NCBI GenBank assembly: GCA_001442985.1
Contig: LDYB01000016.1
Location: 248,001-312,000, forward strand
DNA: 64,000 bases
Reading direction: 5' to 3'
Source: Armatimonadetes bacterium DC
GTDB lineage: Bacteria > Armatimonadota > Fimbriimonadia > Fimbriimonadales > GBS-DC
Part shown: positions 36,116 through 44,650 of the stretch, piece after piece
Layout of the letters: each line of letters begins with the position of its first letter
How positions within the stretch are numbered: the stretch's first letter is position 1
The notes under the pieces: generated by a model
Told to the model about the DNA's origin: nothing
Databases searched by the model: none
What the model saw: the letters and a program-made list of their open reading frames with translations, nothing else
Program-made: the position numbers and the translations under genes

Positions 36116-37426
36116 ATGCGAATCGGCTGTTTGATAGGTGTTGTCAGTCTGCTGAGTGTGTCGTTGGCACAGCCCGACTACCCGGGCGCGCGATGGGTTC
36201 CTGCATATTCGGGCAATTACACCGCCTCGAATCGTCCCAGTACCTACCCGATTCGGTATGTGATTGTGCATGTAACTCAGGGGAGCTACAGCGGCACCAT
36301 CTCATGGTTCCAGAATCCCAGTGCCCGTGTGAGCGCCCATTATGTGCTTCGCTCCTCAGATGGGGAGATTACCCAGATGGTTCGCCATAAAGACATCGCC
36401 TGGCACGCGGGCAACTGGACCTACAACACCCAGTCTATCGGATTGGAACATGAGGGCTGGGTCAACGATCCACGCTGGTTCACCACCGCGATGTACCGCT
36501 CCTCTGCGAACCTGACACGCTACATCTGCGATCAATATGGGATTCCTAAAACACGCAGCTATATCATCGGGCATAATGAAGTTCCGGGCGCGACTCATAC
36601 CGACCCCGGTCCCTATTGGGATTGGAACTACTATATGAGCCTTGTGGCGGGTCCCAACGCCAGCTATGCAGGTGCCACTTTTCCCAGCACCATTCGCCCG
36701 GGTGAGCAGCTGGTGGCAGTGGTGCGCTTCAACAATACAGGTGGGGTCACCTGGAGCCCCAGCGGAACCAACCCGGTACGGCTGGGCACGGCGAACCCAC
36801 GCGACCGTAGTAGCCCCTTCTACACCGCCGGCAACTGGATTTCTGCCAACCGCCCCACCGCTGTGGACGCAACGACTGCCCCCGGCAGCACGGGGAGCTT
36901 CTCGTTCGTTCTGACGGGACCCCGAAGCTACGGAACCTACACCGAAAGCTATCAGCTGGTGCAAGAAGGTATCACCTGGTTTGGTCCTGTAGTGAGCTTC
37001 ACCCTTCAGGTGGTGCCATGGGACATCGTCATAGACAACACCAGTTCTCAGTTCTCCGTTTCGGGCAGCTGGACTCTTGCCACGATGGCTACCGACAAGT
37101 ACGGAGCAAACTATTACTGGACCAGCACCAATCCCTCGTCCACTGCATACGCGCGGTGGTTTCTAAACGCGCCCATCGACGGAGCGTATGATGTGTACGC
37201 ATGGTGGAGTCAGGGCACGAATCGCAGCACACAGGCACGATACGAGATTGCGCATGCGTCGGGCACAACCGCTGTCGTGGTGAATCAGCAAACGAACGGG
37301 GGGCGCTGGGTCTACCTTGGGCGGTTCCAATTCCCCAAGGGTGGTGGCAATGTGTACCTGCGCGCGACTGCGCCTTCCGGGTATGTGGTGATTGCCGACG
37401 CAGTTCGTATCGTCGGACCCTATTGA
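36116..37426 (+). CDS. Secreted N-acetylmuramoyl-L-alanine amidase with Ig-like and golvesin-like domains
   Basis: A 436-residue exported protein. Signal peptide: IGCLIGVVSLLSVSLAQ. Amidase_2 domain (~residues 40-170) shows zinc and catalytic residues in YVIVHVTQG, WHAGNW, SIGLEHEGW and HTDPGPYWDW. Next comes a ~110-residue Ig-like domain resembling NBR1-type modules (GEQLVAVVRFNNTGGVTWSPSGTNPVRLGT), then a golvesin C-terminal-like beta domain (~300-436; DIVIDNTSSQFSVSGSW, YDVYAWWSQGTNRSTQARYEI). It would cleave the peptide from muramic acid in cell walls, its own or those of prey. GGGAGG supports ATG 36116. Confidence 0.88.
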   Translation: MRIGCLIGVVSLLSVSLAQPDYPGARWVPAYSGNYTASNRPSTYPIRYVIVHVTQGSYSGTISWFQNPSARVSAHYVLRSSDGEITQMVRHKDIAWHAGNWTYNTQSIGLEHEGWVNDPRWFTTAMYRSSANLTRYICDQYGIPKTRSYIIGHNEVPGATHTDPGPYWDWNYYMSLVAGPNASYAGATFPSTIRPGEQLVAVVRFNNTGGVTWSPSGTNPVRLGTANPRDRSSPFYTAGNWISANRPTAVDATTAPGSTGSFSFVLTGPRSYGTYTESYQLVQEGITWFGPVVSFTLQVVPWDIVIDNTSSQFSVSGSWTLATMATDKYGANYYWTSTNPSSTAYARWFLNAPIDGAYDVYAWWSQGTNRSTQARYEIAHASGTTAVVVNQQTNGGRWVYLGRFQFPKGGGNVYLRATAPSGYVVIADAVRIVGPY

Positions 37427-37437
37427 CGCTTGAAGGG

Positions 37438-37462
37438 GCTGGAGCCTCAACACTCCAGCCTC
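37438..37462. terminator. Hairpin between the amidase and the STN-domain gene
   Basis: GGCTGGAG and CTCCAGCC form an 8-bp GC-rich stem over a ~9-nt loop 12 nt after the amidase stop. There is no T-run, so it may attenuate or protect mRNA rather than terminate. Confidence 0.45.
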
Positions 37463-37476
37463 CTCTCAGAGAGACC

Positions 37477-39291
37477 ATGCGTGTTCTCTTCGCCACTATC
37501 ATAGGCCTGGTATGGGTCTTGACAGGCAGGGCGCAGTCGGTAAACCTGCAGACCGTTCCGGAGCTGGGGAAACCGATAACCGTACGCTCTGCACGCCTTA
37601 CGCTGGCAGATTTGGTGCGTCGGGTCGCTCAGGAAACCGATGTTCGGCTGGGCGTAGCCAAAGAGATAGAGCAGGAGAAGCTGACGCTTTTCGTCTCGGA
37701 AAAACCCGCCTGGCAGATACTTCACCTTGCGGCGCGTGTGCTGGAGCTGGAATGGCACAGGGAGCCAGAGAAAGGCGGATATTATCTGATTCGCCCCACC
37801 ACGACATCGCCGAATGCCCGGCGCAACAGAGAACTTCAGGAGTCTCGCAAGCGCATGGAGCAAGCCCTGCGTGAGTGGCAGCAGCAGGCAAGCACCGACT
37901 TTGTTGCCCTGCGAACCCAGCTGGACAAGATTGAGGCACAACGCGCTCAGATTGAAGGAAGCCGCCCCCCAGGCTGGCAGGATGCGCTCACCGCTCTGGC
38001 ACAGCAGCGTGCGAATCTCGTCCCTTGCGCCGAGTCGCTGCCCGCCTACCTCGTCGGATGGCTCACGGCGCGTTTCGGGCGCGAGCAGTGGAATCGCTTC
38101 TGGCAAGGATTACCTCTGCTCGCGACTTACCCCCAGCGCGGCAGCGCACTGGAACTGCCCCAGCAGGTCCTTACATGGTTCGCCGCTCAACAATCCCCAA
38201 AAATCCAGGAAGTCCCCATCCAGTCGGTGGGTTTCCTTTTTTACCTCAAGCAAGGCACACTCTATGCTTTTTTGATAGCGCTCACTCCGCAGGAACATTT
38301 TGTCCACCCCGCCCAGTTTCAACTGGATACCCCCCAGGCACCCACAACCTCTGGCAAGGTGGTTGGGGAGATTCCGCACCTGCCAATTGCGCGCAAGCCG
38401 AACGAGACCCCGCCCCCATGCCCCTACTATGGGGGTGTCTGTACCCTTGCGGAATCTCTGGAGTGGCTCACCGGGCACTGCGAAATCCCGGTGATTGCCG
38501 AGTCGTTTCGCTTGCCGATGCGTCAACCGCCCATCGTCGCCGCAAACAGTCTGGCAGAGTGGGCACAGCATCTTGTCCAGACGGAACCTGTGGAGGTTCG
38601 CTACGAAGAGGGCTTCCTGTGCGTGCGCTATCTGGACGCATGGCGCTGGCGACTCAGCGAAATACCGGAGCGGCTGCTGGAACCTTTTGAACAACGCGCG
38701 CTTCAGCAAGGTGGACTGAGCCTCGATGACTATGCCGAGCTGGCAAACCAGCTCACCCCTTCTCAGCAGGCACGCATAGAACAAGGAGGACTAATAGCGC
38801 TTCGATTTGACCCTACCCCTCTGCAACAGGGTATTCCTGTTCTGCGATTCTGGGCGAACCTTATGCCCTCCCAGAAACAAGCTGCTCGGGAACGACAGCC
38901 CCTGGCGTATGAACAGCTCACGGCTACTCAGCAACGCCTGTTCTGGGACGCTCTTGAATGGGGGCTGACGAAACCCCAGATGATGACCCCAGGGCTTCTG
39001 GACGAGCTGGACGCCTTATATACGCCAGAAGCCACGACGGAACTGGCATTCTTTCTCGACGACTGGAAACAGAACACCTACCGCGTCAGCAACGGCGAGA
39101 TAACGATTGTTTTCGAAGACGAACAGAGCTACCGCGAGAGCCTCTCCGAGCTGCCCTCCGGCGCGCGTCCCTACTCGGTTAGTCAGGAAGTGCGCCACGA
39201 ATATATGTTCCATTTCGGGTTCGACAGCCAGCGTGCCCTCATCTGCCCCCTTGTGATAACGCAAGCCTCCCAGGCGAAGAGCGAGAAATGA
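37477..39291 (+). CDS. Secreted protein with N-terminal STN/secretin-like domain
   Basis: A 604-residue protein with signal peptide (LFATIIGLVWVLTGRAQ). Residues ~20-110 (ITVRSARLTLADLVRRVAQETDVRLGVAKEIEQEKLTLFVSEKPAWQILHLAARVLELEW) match the secretin/TonB short N-terminal fold, and a second similar module may occur at ~330-390 (ESLEWLTGHCEIPVIAES). The rest is a Gln/Glu/Leu-rich region without known motifs. No secretin barrel is present. Probably periplasmic or cell-surface; function unknown. The start is chosen by the signal peptide; a weak GAGAG precedes it. Confidence 0.7.
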   Translation: MRVLFATIIGLVWVLTGRAQSVNLQTVPELGKPITVRSARLTLADLVRRVAQETDVRLGVAKEIEQEKLTLFVSEKPAWQILHLAARVLELEWHREPEKGGYYLIRPTTTSPNARRNRELQESRKRMEQALREWQQQASTDFVALRTQLDKIEAQRAQIEGSRPPGWQDALTALAQQRANLVPCAESLPAYLVGWLTARFGREQWNRFWQGLPLLATYPQRGSALELPQQVLTWFAAQQSPKIQEVPIQSVGFLFYLKQGTLYAFLIALTPQEHFVHPAQFQLDTPQAPTTSGKVVGEIPHLPIARKPNETPPPCPYYGGVCTLAESLEWLTGHCEIPVIAESFRLPMRQPPIVAANSLAEWAQHLVQTEPVEVRYEEGFLCVRYLDAWRWRLSEIPERLLEPFEQRALQQGGLSLDDYAELANQLTPSQQARIEQGGLIALRFDPTPLQQGIPVLRFWANLMPSQKQAARERQPLAYEQLTATQQRLFWDALEWGLTKPQMMTPGLLDELDALYTPEATTELAFFLDDWKQNTYRVSNGEITIVFEDEQSYRESLSELPSGARPYSVSQEVRHEYMFHFGFDSQRALICPLVITQASQAKSEK

Positions 39292-39353
39292 GCTTTGTGC
39301 GCCCAGAGCGGGAGGGGGAACTTTCACACAAGGATATCAGTATATAACAATCA

Positions 39354-39611
39354 GTGGAGGTGCTCACCATCGCCACGAAAAAGCTTCGCAAGCGGCGTGG
39401 ACGCGATAAGGTTGCCTGTGCCTTCGGGCACTATCTGGGACACCGCTCCCACTGCAAGGCAGGCAAAAACGCTTCGCAGCGCTATTACCGCGTTCGGCAG
39501 GAACAGTATCTCAAGCGCCTCAAGCGACTGGAACGCGAGCTTACAGGTAAGGAATTCTCCTCGGCACCGTCTGAAGCAGGTATAATCCCTCCTGATGGGT
39601 ACCGCAATTGA
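39354..39611 (+). CDS. Small basic Cys/His protein (uncertain)
   Basis: An 85-codon frame encoding an Arg/Lys-rich peptide with CAFGHYLGHRSHC, a cluster that could bind zinc, and a helical basic C-terminus (YLKRLKRLERELTG). GTG 39354 or 39360 follows a TATAAC box (39343-39348). Oddly, GGAGGTG is perfectly placed for an ATC codon at 39369. It ends 17 bp inside the methyltransferase gene. Composition suggests nucleic-acid binding, but it may not be a real gene. Confidence 0.4.
   Translation: MEVLTIATKKLRKRRGRDKVACAFGHYLGHRSHCKAGKNASQRYYRVRQEQYLKRLKRLERELTGKEFSSAPSEAGIIPPDGYRN
39581..39586 (+). promoter_or_regulatory. -10 element of the orphan methyltransferase (leaderless)
   Basis: GG-TATAAT ends 8 nt before ATG 39595, so the transcript should start at or within 2 nt of the start codon. 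Confidence 0.65.
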
Positions 39612-40413
39612 ACCCAACCGCATCTATCTGATGGACTGTCGCGAGGGCATGCGCCTGATGCCCGACGAGTGGGTGGACCTGATTGTAACGGACCCACCCT
39701 TCGCGATTGATTTCCGTGCCCGACGCGCCAACTACAACCGCACCCCAGAGCGCGTGCTGGAAGGCTACAACGAAATCCCCGCCGAAGAGTACTATGAGTT
39801 CACCCTCTCATGGATGCGCGAGTCGTACCGGGTGTTGAAGCGTTCGGGCAGTATGTATGTGTTTTCGGGCTGGAACAACCTGCGCGACATTTTGAACGCG
39901 CTCGATGCGGTCGGCTTCGAGGTGGTGAATCACATCATCTGGAAGTATCAGTTCGGCGTCTACACGAAGCGGCGCTTTGTAACCTCGCACTATCACTGCC
40001 TGTATGTGTGCAAAGACGACGCGCTTCGCCGCTTTTACCCCGACGCCCGGTTTCCCGCGAGCGCCCGCGACGCCGCCGGACGCAGCCAGCGCTATGCCGA
40101 TATGGAAGATGTGTGGATTATCCCCCGCGAATACTGGAATGGGGATGTCAAAACGCCCACCAAGCTGCCCGCCGCGCTGGTGGAAAAGATTCTGCAATAC
40201 TCCTCTGTGGAGGGCGACCTCGTGTTAGACCCGTTTCTGGGTTCGGGACAGGTGGCTGTGGTGGCAAAGCAGATGGGACGGCGCTACCTGGGCTTTGAGA
40301 TTGTGCCCGAATATTACCAGTTCGCGCTACGTCGGCTGGAGGAGGGGGTGTATCGAATCAAGGCAGGTGAGGGTATCCTTCTAATGCACGGTGAGGCAGG
40401 TGAACCAGCATGA
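39595..40413 (+). CDS. Orphan DNA N6-adenine (or N4-cytosine) methyltransferase, beta class
   Basis: A 272-residue enzyme with catalytic motif IV DPPF at residues 33-36 and SAM motif LDPFLGSGQ at 211-219. The order IV-TRD-I is that of beta-class enzymes. DPPF/Y motifs are typical of adenine-N6 methylation. No conventional restriction enzyme is nearby, but the next gene (Uma2 nuclease fold) starts inside its stop codon (ATGA at 40410). Start chosen by the -10 box and the N-terminal IEPNRIYLMDCREGMRLMPD motif. Role could be epigenetic control or part of an atypical restriction pair. Confidence 0.85.
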   Translation: MGTAIEPNRIYLMDCREGMRLMPDEWVDLIVTDPPFAIDFRARRANYNRTPERVLEGYNEIPAEEYYEFTLSWMRESYRVLKRSGSMYVFSGWNNLRDILNALDAVGFEVVNHIIWKYQFGVYTKRRFVTSHYHCLYVCKDDALRRFYPDARFPASARDAAGRSQRYADMEDVWIIPREYWNGDVKTPTKLPAALVEKILQYSSVEGDLVLDPFLGSGQVAVVAKQMGRRYLGFEIVPEYYQFALRRLEEGVYRIKAGEGILLMHGEAGEPA

Positions 40414-41192
40414 TAGAGAAAACCCGCCATCAGGCAACGGACGCAATGCTCGCCGAGTGGGAACTGCCACCCACCAATCTCCCTGAGGAGGACGACACGC
40501 CGATGGAGACAGGATGGCACCGCATGCAAATGGATTTACTTATCGAGTCGCTCCTGTACTACTGGCGCGAACGGAACGACTTCTTCGTGGGGGGCAACAT
40601 GTTTCTCTACTACAGCACGGAACAAGCCCAGAGCGTGATAGAGAAACGCCCCATCTACAGAGGACCCGATTTCTTTGTGGTGAAAGGCGTCGAGGGAGGT
40701 CTCTCACGCGACAAGTGGGTGGTGTGGGAGGAAGGGGGGCGCTATCCCGACTTGATTATCGAGTTCCTGTCGCCCACCACCGCCGAGCGCGATAAGACCG
40801 AGAAGAAGCAGCTCTACGAGCAGGTGTTCGGCACGGAGGAGTATTTCTGGTACGACCCGCTCACACGCGAGCTGGCAGGCTTCGAGCTGGTGCGCGGGCG
40901 CTACGAGCCGAAGCAGCCGAACGAAAAAGGCTGGCTCTGGAGCGAGGTGCTGGACGCATGGCTGGGCATCTGGGAAGGGGAATATCAGCGCCGTCAGATG
41001 GCGTGGCTTCGGATGTATGACAAGGAGGGAAACCTCGTACCGACCCCTGCCGAGGCAGCCCAGCAGGAGGCGGAGCGGGCACGCTTGCGAGCCGAAGTTG
41101 AACACCAGCGTGCCGAACGCGCCGAAGCCGAACTCCAGCGGCTCAGGGCGCTCCTGCAGCAGCAGGGAATCAGCCCCGACAAGGCGCAATAA
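40410..41192 (+). CDS. Uma2-family (DUF820) putative endonuclease
   Basis: A 260-residue member of the Uma2 family with a restriction-endonuclease-like fold: RPIYRGPDFFVV, then YPDLIIEFLSPTT with the acidic residues, DKTEKKQLYEQVFGTEEYFWYDP with the lysine, and a Leu/Arg/Glu coiled-coil tail (AERARLRAEVEHQRAERAEAELQRL). Uma2 genes are abundant in cyanobacteria and some other phyla with no settled function. Here it is translationally coupled (4-bp overlap) to a DNA methyltransferase. Nuclease activity is an inference from fold. Confidence 0.8.
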   Translation: MIEKTRHQATDAMLAEWELPPTNLPEEDDTPMETGWHRMQMDLLIESLLYYWRERNDFFVGGNMFLYYSTEQAQSVIEKRPIYRGPDFFVVKGVEGGLSRDKWVVWEEGGRYPDLIIEFLSPTTAERDKTEKKQLYEQVFGTEEYFWYDPLTRELAGFELVRGRYEPKQPNEKGWLWSEVLDAWLGIWEGEYQRRQMAWLRMYDKEGNLVPTPAEAAQQEAERARLRAEVEHQRAERAEAELQRLRALLQQQGISPDKAQ

Positions 41193-41210
41193 ACCAGAGC
41201 GCCCGCACCC

Positions 41211-42488
41211 TCAATAATGCACCGGGAACCGTGCCGTGAGCTCCCGCAGCTCGTGGCGCACGCGCTCCAGCACCGCCTCGTCCTGATAGTGGCGCAAAGC
41301 GGTCGCAATCAGGCGGGCAATTTCGCGCATCTCGGGTTCGCGCATCCCGCGTGTAGTTACGGCTGGCGTGCCCACCCGAATGCCGCTGGTCACGAACGGC
41401 TTCTGCGTGTCGTAGGGAATCATGTTTTTGTTGGTGGTGATGTTGACCGAATCCAGCACCTGTTGCGCCAGCTTGCCTGTTAGACCCCATTCGGTGAGAT
41501 CAATCAGCATCAGGTGGCTGTCGGTGCCGCCTGCGACCAGTCGGAATCCCTCTTTCTGAAGCGCCTCTGCCAGCGCGCGGGCGTTCGCCTTCACCTGCTG
41601 CTGATAGACTTTGAACTCAGGCTGGAGCGCCTCGTGGAAGCAGACCGCTTTGCCCGCTATCTGGTGCATCAGCGGACCGCCCTGCAAGCCCGGAAACACG
41701 GTCTTATCAATCAGGCTCGCATACTCTGCTTTGCAGAGAATCATCCCGCCGCGCGGACCGCGCAGGGTTTTGTGCGTGGTGGTGGTCACGAAATCGGCGT
41801 AAGGCACGGGCGAGGGGTACTCCCCCGCGGCAATCAGCCCTGCGGGGTGGGCAATATCTGCCATGAGGTAGGCGCCCACCTCGTCGGCAATCGCGCGCAT
41901 CGCCGCCCAGTCTATCTCGCGCGGGTAGACGGTTGCACCCCCCACAATCAGCTTTGGGCGATGCTGGCGTGCCAGATCGCGCAGCTGGTCATAGTCAATC
42001 GTCTCGGTATCGCGTCGCACGCCGTAATGCACCACATTGTAGAGTATCCCCGAAAAGTTCACTGGACTGCCGTGCGTCAGATGTCCCCCTTGCGCGAGGT
42101 CCAGCGCCATCATGGTGTCGCCGGGCTTGAGGACGGCAAAGTAGACCGCCATGTTGGCGTTCGCGCCCGAGTGGGGTTGCACATTTGCATGTTCCGCGCC
42201 GAAGAGGCGCTTCGCCCGTTCAATTGCGAGGTTCTCCACCGCATCGTAATACTCACACCCGCCATAGTAGCGCTTGCCGGGGTAGCCCTCTGCATACTTG
42301 TCGGTCATCACCGAGCCGACCGCCTCGCGCACGGCGCGACTGGTGATGTTCTCGGAAGCAATTAGCTCCAGATTCTGCTCCTGTCGGGCAACCTCATGCT
42401 GAATCAGGGCATACACTTCGGGGTCTACCTCCGCAAGCGGGGCAGTTCGCTGGCGACGCACATAGGCTGTGTAATCGATCACGCTCAT
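41211..42488 (-). CDS. glyA: Serine hydroxymethyltransferase
   Basis: A 425-residue PLP enzyme that interconverts serine and glycine and feeds one-carbon units to tetrahydrofolate. Motifs: [37 protein letters not shown], the [12 protein letters not shown] and [14 protein letters not shown] region with the PLP-binding lysine, and [14 protein letters not shown]. Length is normal. ATG 42488 is chosen over an upstream in-frame start because CAGGAGTGG and a GG-TACAAT -10 (42515-42510) lie just upstream. It converges on the Uma2 gene with an 18-bp gap. Confidence 0.96.
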   Translation of the reverse strand: MSVIDYTAYVRRQRTAPLAEVDPEVYALIQHEVARQEQNLELIASENITSRAVREAVGSVMTDKYAEGYPGKRYYGGCEYYDAVENLAIERAKRLFGAEHANVQPHSGANANMAVYFAVLKPGDTMMALDLAQGGHLTHGSPVNFSGILYNVVHYGVRRDTETIDYDQLRDLARQHRPKLIVGGATVYPREIDWAAMRAIADEVGAYLMADIAHPAGLIAAGEYPSPVPYADFVTTTTHKTLRGPRGGMILCKAEYASLIDKTVFPGLQGGPLMHQIAGKAVCFHEALQPEFKVYQQQVKANARALAEALQKEGFRLVAGGTDSHLMLIDLTEWGLTGKLAQQVLDSVNITTNKNMIPYDTQKPFVTSGIRVGTPAVTTRGMREPEMREIARLIATALRHYQDEAVLERVRHELRELTARFPVHY

Positions 42489-42566
42489 GGCTCCACTCCT
42501 GCAGGCATGATTGTACCTTCTGCAGGGCGCAAATTCACGCGAGCAGGACAAAACCGCAAGAGAGCG

Positions 42567-42572
42567 TATCTA
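42567..42572 (+). promoter_or_regulatory. -10 element of the 12-repeat protein gene (leaderless)
   Basis: TATCTA ends 8 nt before ATG 42581; no Shine-Dalgarno intervenes. Confidence 0.4.
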
Positions 42573-42580
42573 AATTCCCT

Positions 42581-44650
42581 ATGCAAGGGCGCGTTGTGTG
42601 GGCACTTTTCAGTTTGTTTTTGTTTTATGGGTATGGTCAAGCGCCAGCGGATACCGACACGCTTTTTCAGGAGGTTCTGAAGCAGGCGAACCTTGCGCCT
42701 GATGAAGTCCGTTTTGACCGCGAGCTGTTCAGTTACTACTTTCGCACTTCAGGCACGACCGTGCTGTTTGAGCTGGCTATTCGGGAGCCGTTACGCCTGC
42801 CGTACTATGCGGAGCGGGTTCGGGGCGGTGTGGTGGGGAGCGTGGCGCGTCCGCATCTGGCAGTGGAGCAGGCTGCCAGCTGGCTCGGCATCAGTGTGCG
42901 ACGCACCCTGATTGGCGACCCGCTTGCCAGTTTGCGGGAGCAAAGTGCCCACCCTGATGCGCTCACAAACGCCCTGATGCGCCTCTTTCAGGCAGCGGGC
43001 GCCCCCCTCACTCCCAGCACGCAAGCCCAGATTCAGAACCTTCAGGAATCGTTAGACCCTCTTCTGCGCCAGCAGGTCGCCTTTCTGGTTCTGGTGAGCG
43101 TGCAGGCGCGTCAGTGGCGCGACAGAGCATTTCAGGAGTTTACGCCCGAAGAGCGCGATGCCCTTTTCCTGTGGCTCAACCTGCCCCACACCCGACAGGA
43201 CGCCGACTGGAGCGCCAATACGCCCGATGCGTTTGCCCTGCCCCTCAAAGCCGTTCAGAAAGCAGACTTCGCCGCGCTGTTTGCAGGGGGACACGATTGC
43301 GCTCTCGCCGTTCAACAGGCGATGGAAGCGCTCCAGAAAGCCGATGACGCCACCCGACTCCAGTGGCGTAAGCCGTTTGAATATAACCTGGACACCCCCT
43401 GGGGGCGCATCCGAATCTGTGGCGGCGGCAACGATACGCACCCGCGCCAGCCCTATTTGCTTCTGATAGACACAGGCGGCAACGACACCTATCTCGGCGC
43501 GGGCGCGAACCTCTCGCTGGAGAATGGGGTCTCGTTTCTGATAGACCTCGCAGGCGACGACATTTACATAGACACACAGGCAATGCGCACAACACCTCTC
43601 CCCGAAGTTGCCGACCGTGCCCAGCGTCAGGGCATGGCGTTCGGCGGCGCGGTAATGGGCTATGCGCTCCATGTTGACTTTGAAGGGGACGACCTGTATC
43701 GCACCGCATGCGCTGGACTGGGCGCGGCACGCTTCGGAGTGGGCATGCTGATAGACCTACAGGGCAACGACCTCTATGACGGCTACGCTTTCACGCAGGG
43801 CGCAGGCTTGGGCGGGATTGGCGTGCTGATAGACCGCGAAGGGCGCGACCAGTATACCTGCTTCACGCAGGGGCAGGGGTTTGGCTCGCTGAAAGGCGCG
43901 GGGCTACTGATGGATATCACAGGCAACGACACTTATGTTGCCCACGAAAAGCCCGTGGATTTCCCCTCCGCACAGACCGCTGAGCGCAATGTCAGCCTCG
44001 CACAGGGGTGCGGCTACGGACGGCGTGCGGACTATCTGGATGGGCGCTCCTACGCAGGGGGCGTGGGGATTCTGATGGATATTCAGGGTAACGATGTATA
44101 CCGCTGTAGCGTATTCGGGCAGGGTTCAGGCTACTGGGGTGGTTTCGGCATGCTGATTGACCTTCAGGGCGACGATTCGCGCGAAGGGGTCTGGTATGTG
44201 CAGGGCGCCTCCGCCCACTTCGCGATTGGCTATCTGGAAGACCGTATGGGCAACGACCGCTATCTCGCCTCGCTCAATATGGCGATGGGCGCAGGACACG
44301 ATTTCGGCGTGGGCTACTTGCTGGATACAGAAGGCAACGATGAGTATAATGCGCCCAGCCTCGCGCTGGGCGGGGGCAACGCGAACGGAATCGGGGTTTT
44401 CGTGGACCTCGCGGGCGATGACCTCTATCAGATTCGAAGTAACTCGGCGAATCTGGGGCGTGTGAACGCGATGGGCAGAGGCACGCTCCGGGAGCGCGCC
44501 TTCGCGCTGGGACTGTTTTTAGATAACGGCGGAACCGACTCCTATCCCCCCAATCTGGAGTTCGCGGGCAACGGGCGTATATGGCTGTTCTGGGCGCAGC
44601 AGAATCCGCGCCCTGCCGAGAGCCAGCTGGGCGTCGGCATGGATCGCTAA
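42581..44650 (+). CDS. Secreted protein with twelve G-x-G-x-L-x-D-x-x-G-N-D-x-Y repeats
   Basis: A 689-residue protein with a signal peptide ([17 protein letters not shown]). Residues ~25-275 are a helical domain. From ~290 to the end there are about twelve units of 25-45 residues, each with a core like [55 protein letters not shown], spaced by Gly-rich QGxGxGGxG stretches. The regular Asp/Asn/Gly spacing suggests a beta-solenoid with calcium in the turns, although it differs from RTX nonapeptides. The gene appears monocistronic; its 3' end overlaps the convergent gene by 4 bp. I know no function. Confidence 0.8.
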   Translation: MQGRVVWALFSLFLFYGYGQAPADTDTLFQEVLKQANLAPDEVRFDRELFSYYFRTSGTTVLFELAIREPLRLPYYAERVRGGVVGSVARPHLAVEQAASWLGISVRRTLIGDPLASLREQSAHPDALTNALMRLFQAAGAPLTPSTQAQIQNLQESLDPLLRQQVAFLVLVSVQARQWRDRAFQEFTPEERDALFLWLNLPHTRQDADWSANTPDAFALPLKAVQKADFAALFAGGHDCALAVQQAMEALQKADDATRLQWRKPFEYNLDTPWGRIRICGGGNDTHPRQPYLLLIDTGGNDTYLGAGANLSLENGVSFLIDLAGDDIYIDTQAMRTTPLPEVADRAQRQGMAFGGAVMGYALHVDFEGDDLYRTACAGLGAARFGVGMLIDLQGNDLYDGYAFTQGAGLGGIGVLIDREGRDQYTCFTQGQGFGSLKGAGLLMDITGNDTYVAHEKPVDFPSAQTAERNVSLAQGCGYGRRADYLDGRSYAGGVGILMDIQGNDVYRCSVFGQGSGYWGGFGMLIDLQGDDSREGVWYVQGASAHFAIGYLEDRMGNDRYLASLNMAMGAGHDFGVGYLLDTEGNDEYNAPSLALGGGNANGIGVFVDLAGDDLYQIRSNSANLGRVNAMGRGTLRERAFALGLFLDNGGTDSYPPNLEFAGNGRIWLFWAQQNPRPAESQLGVGMDR

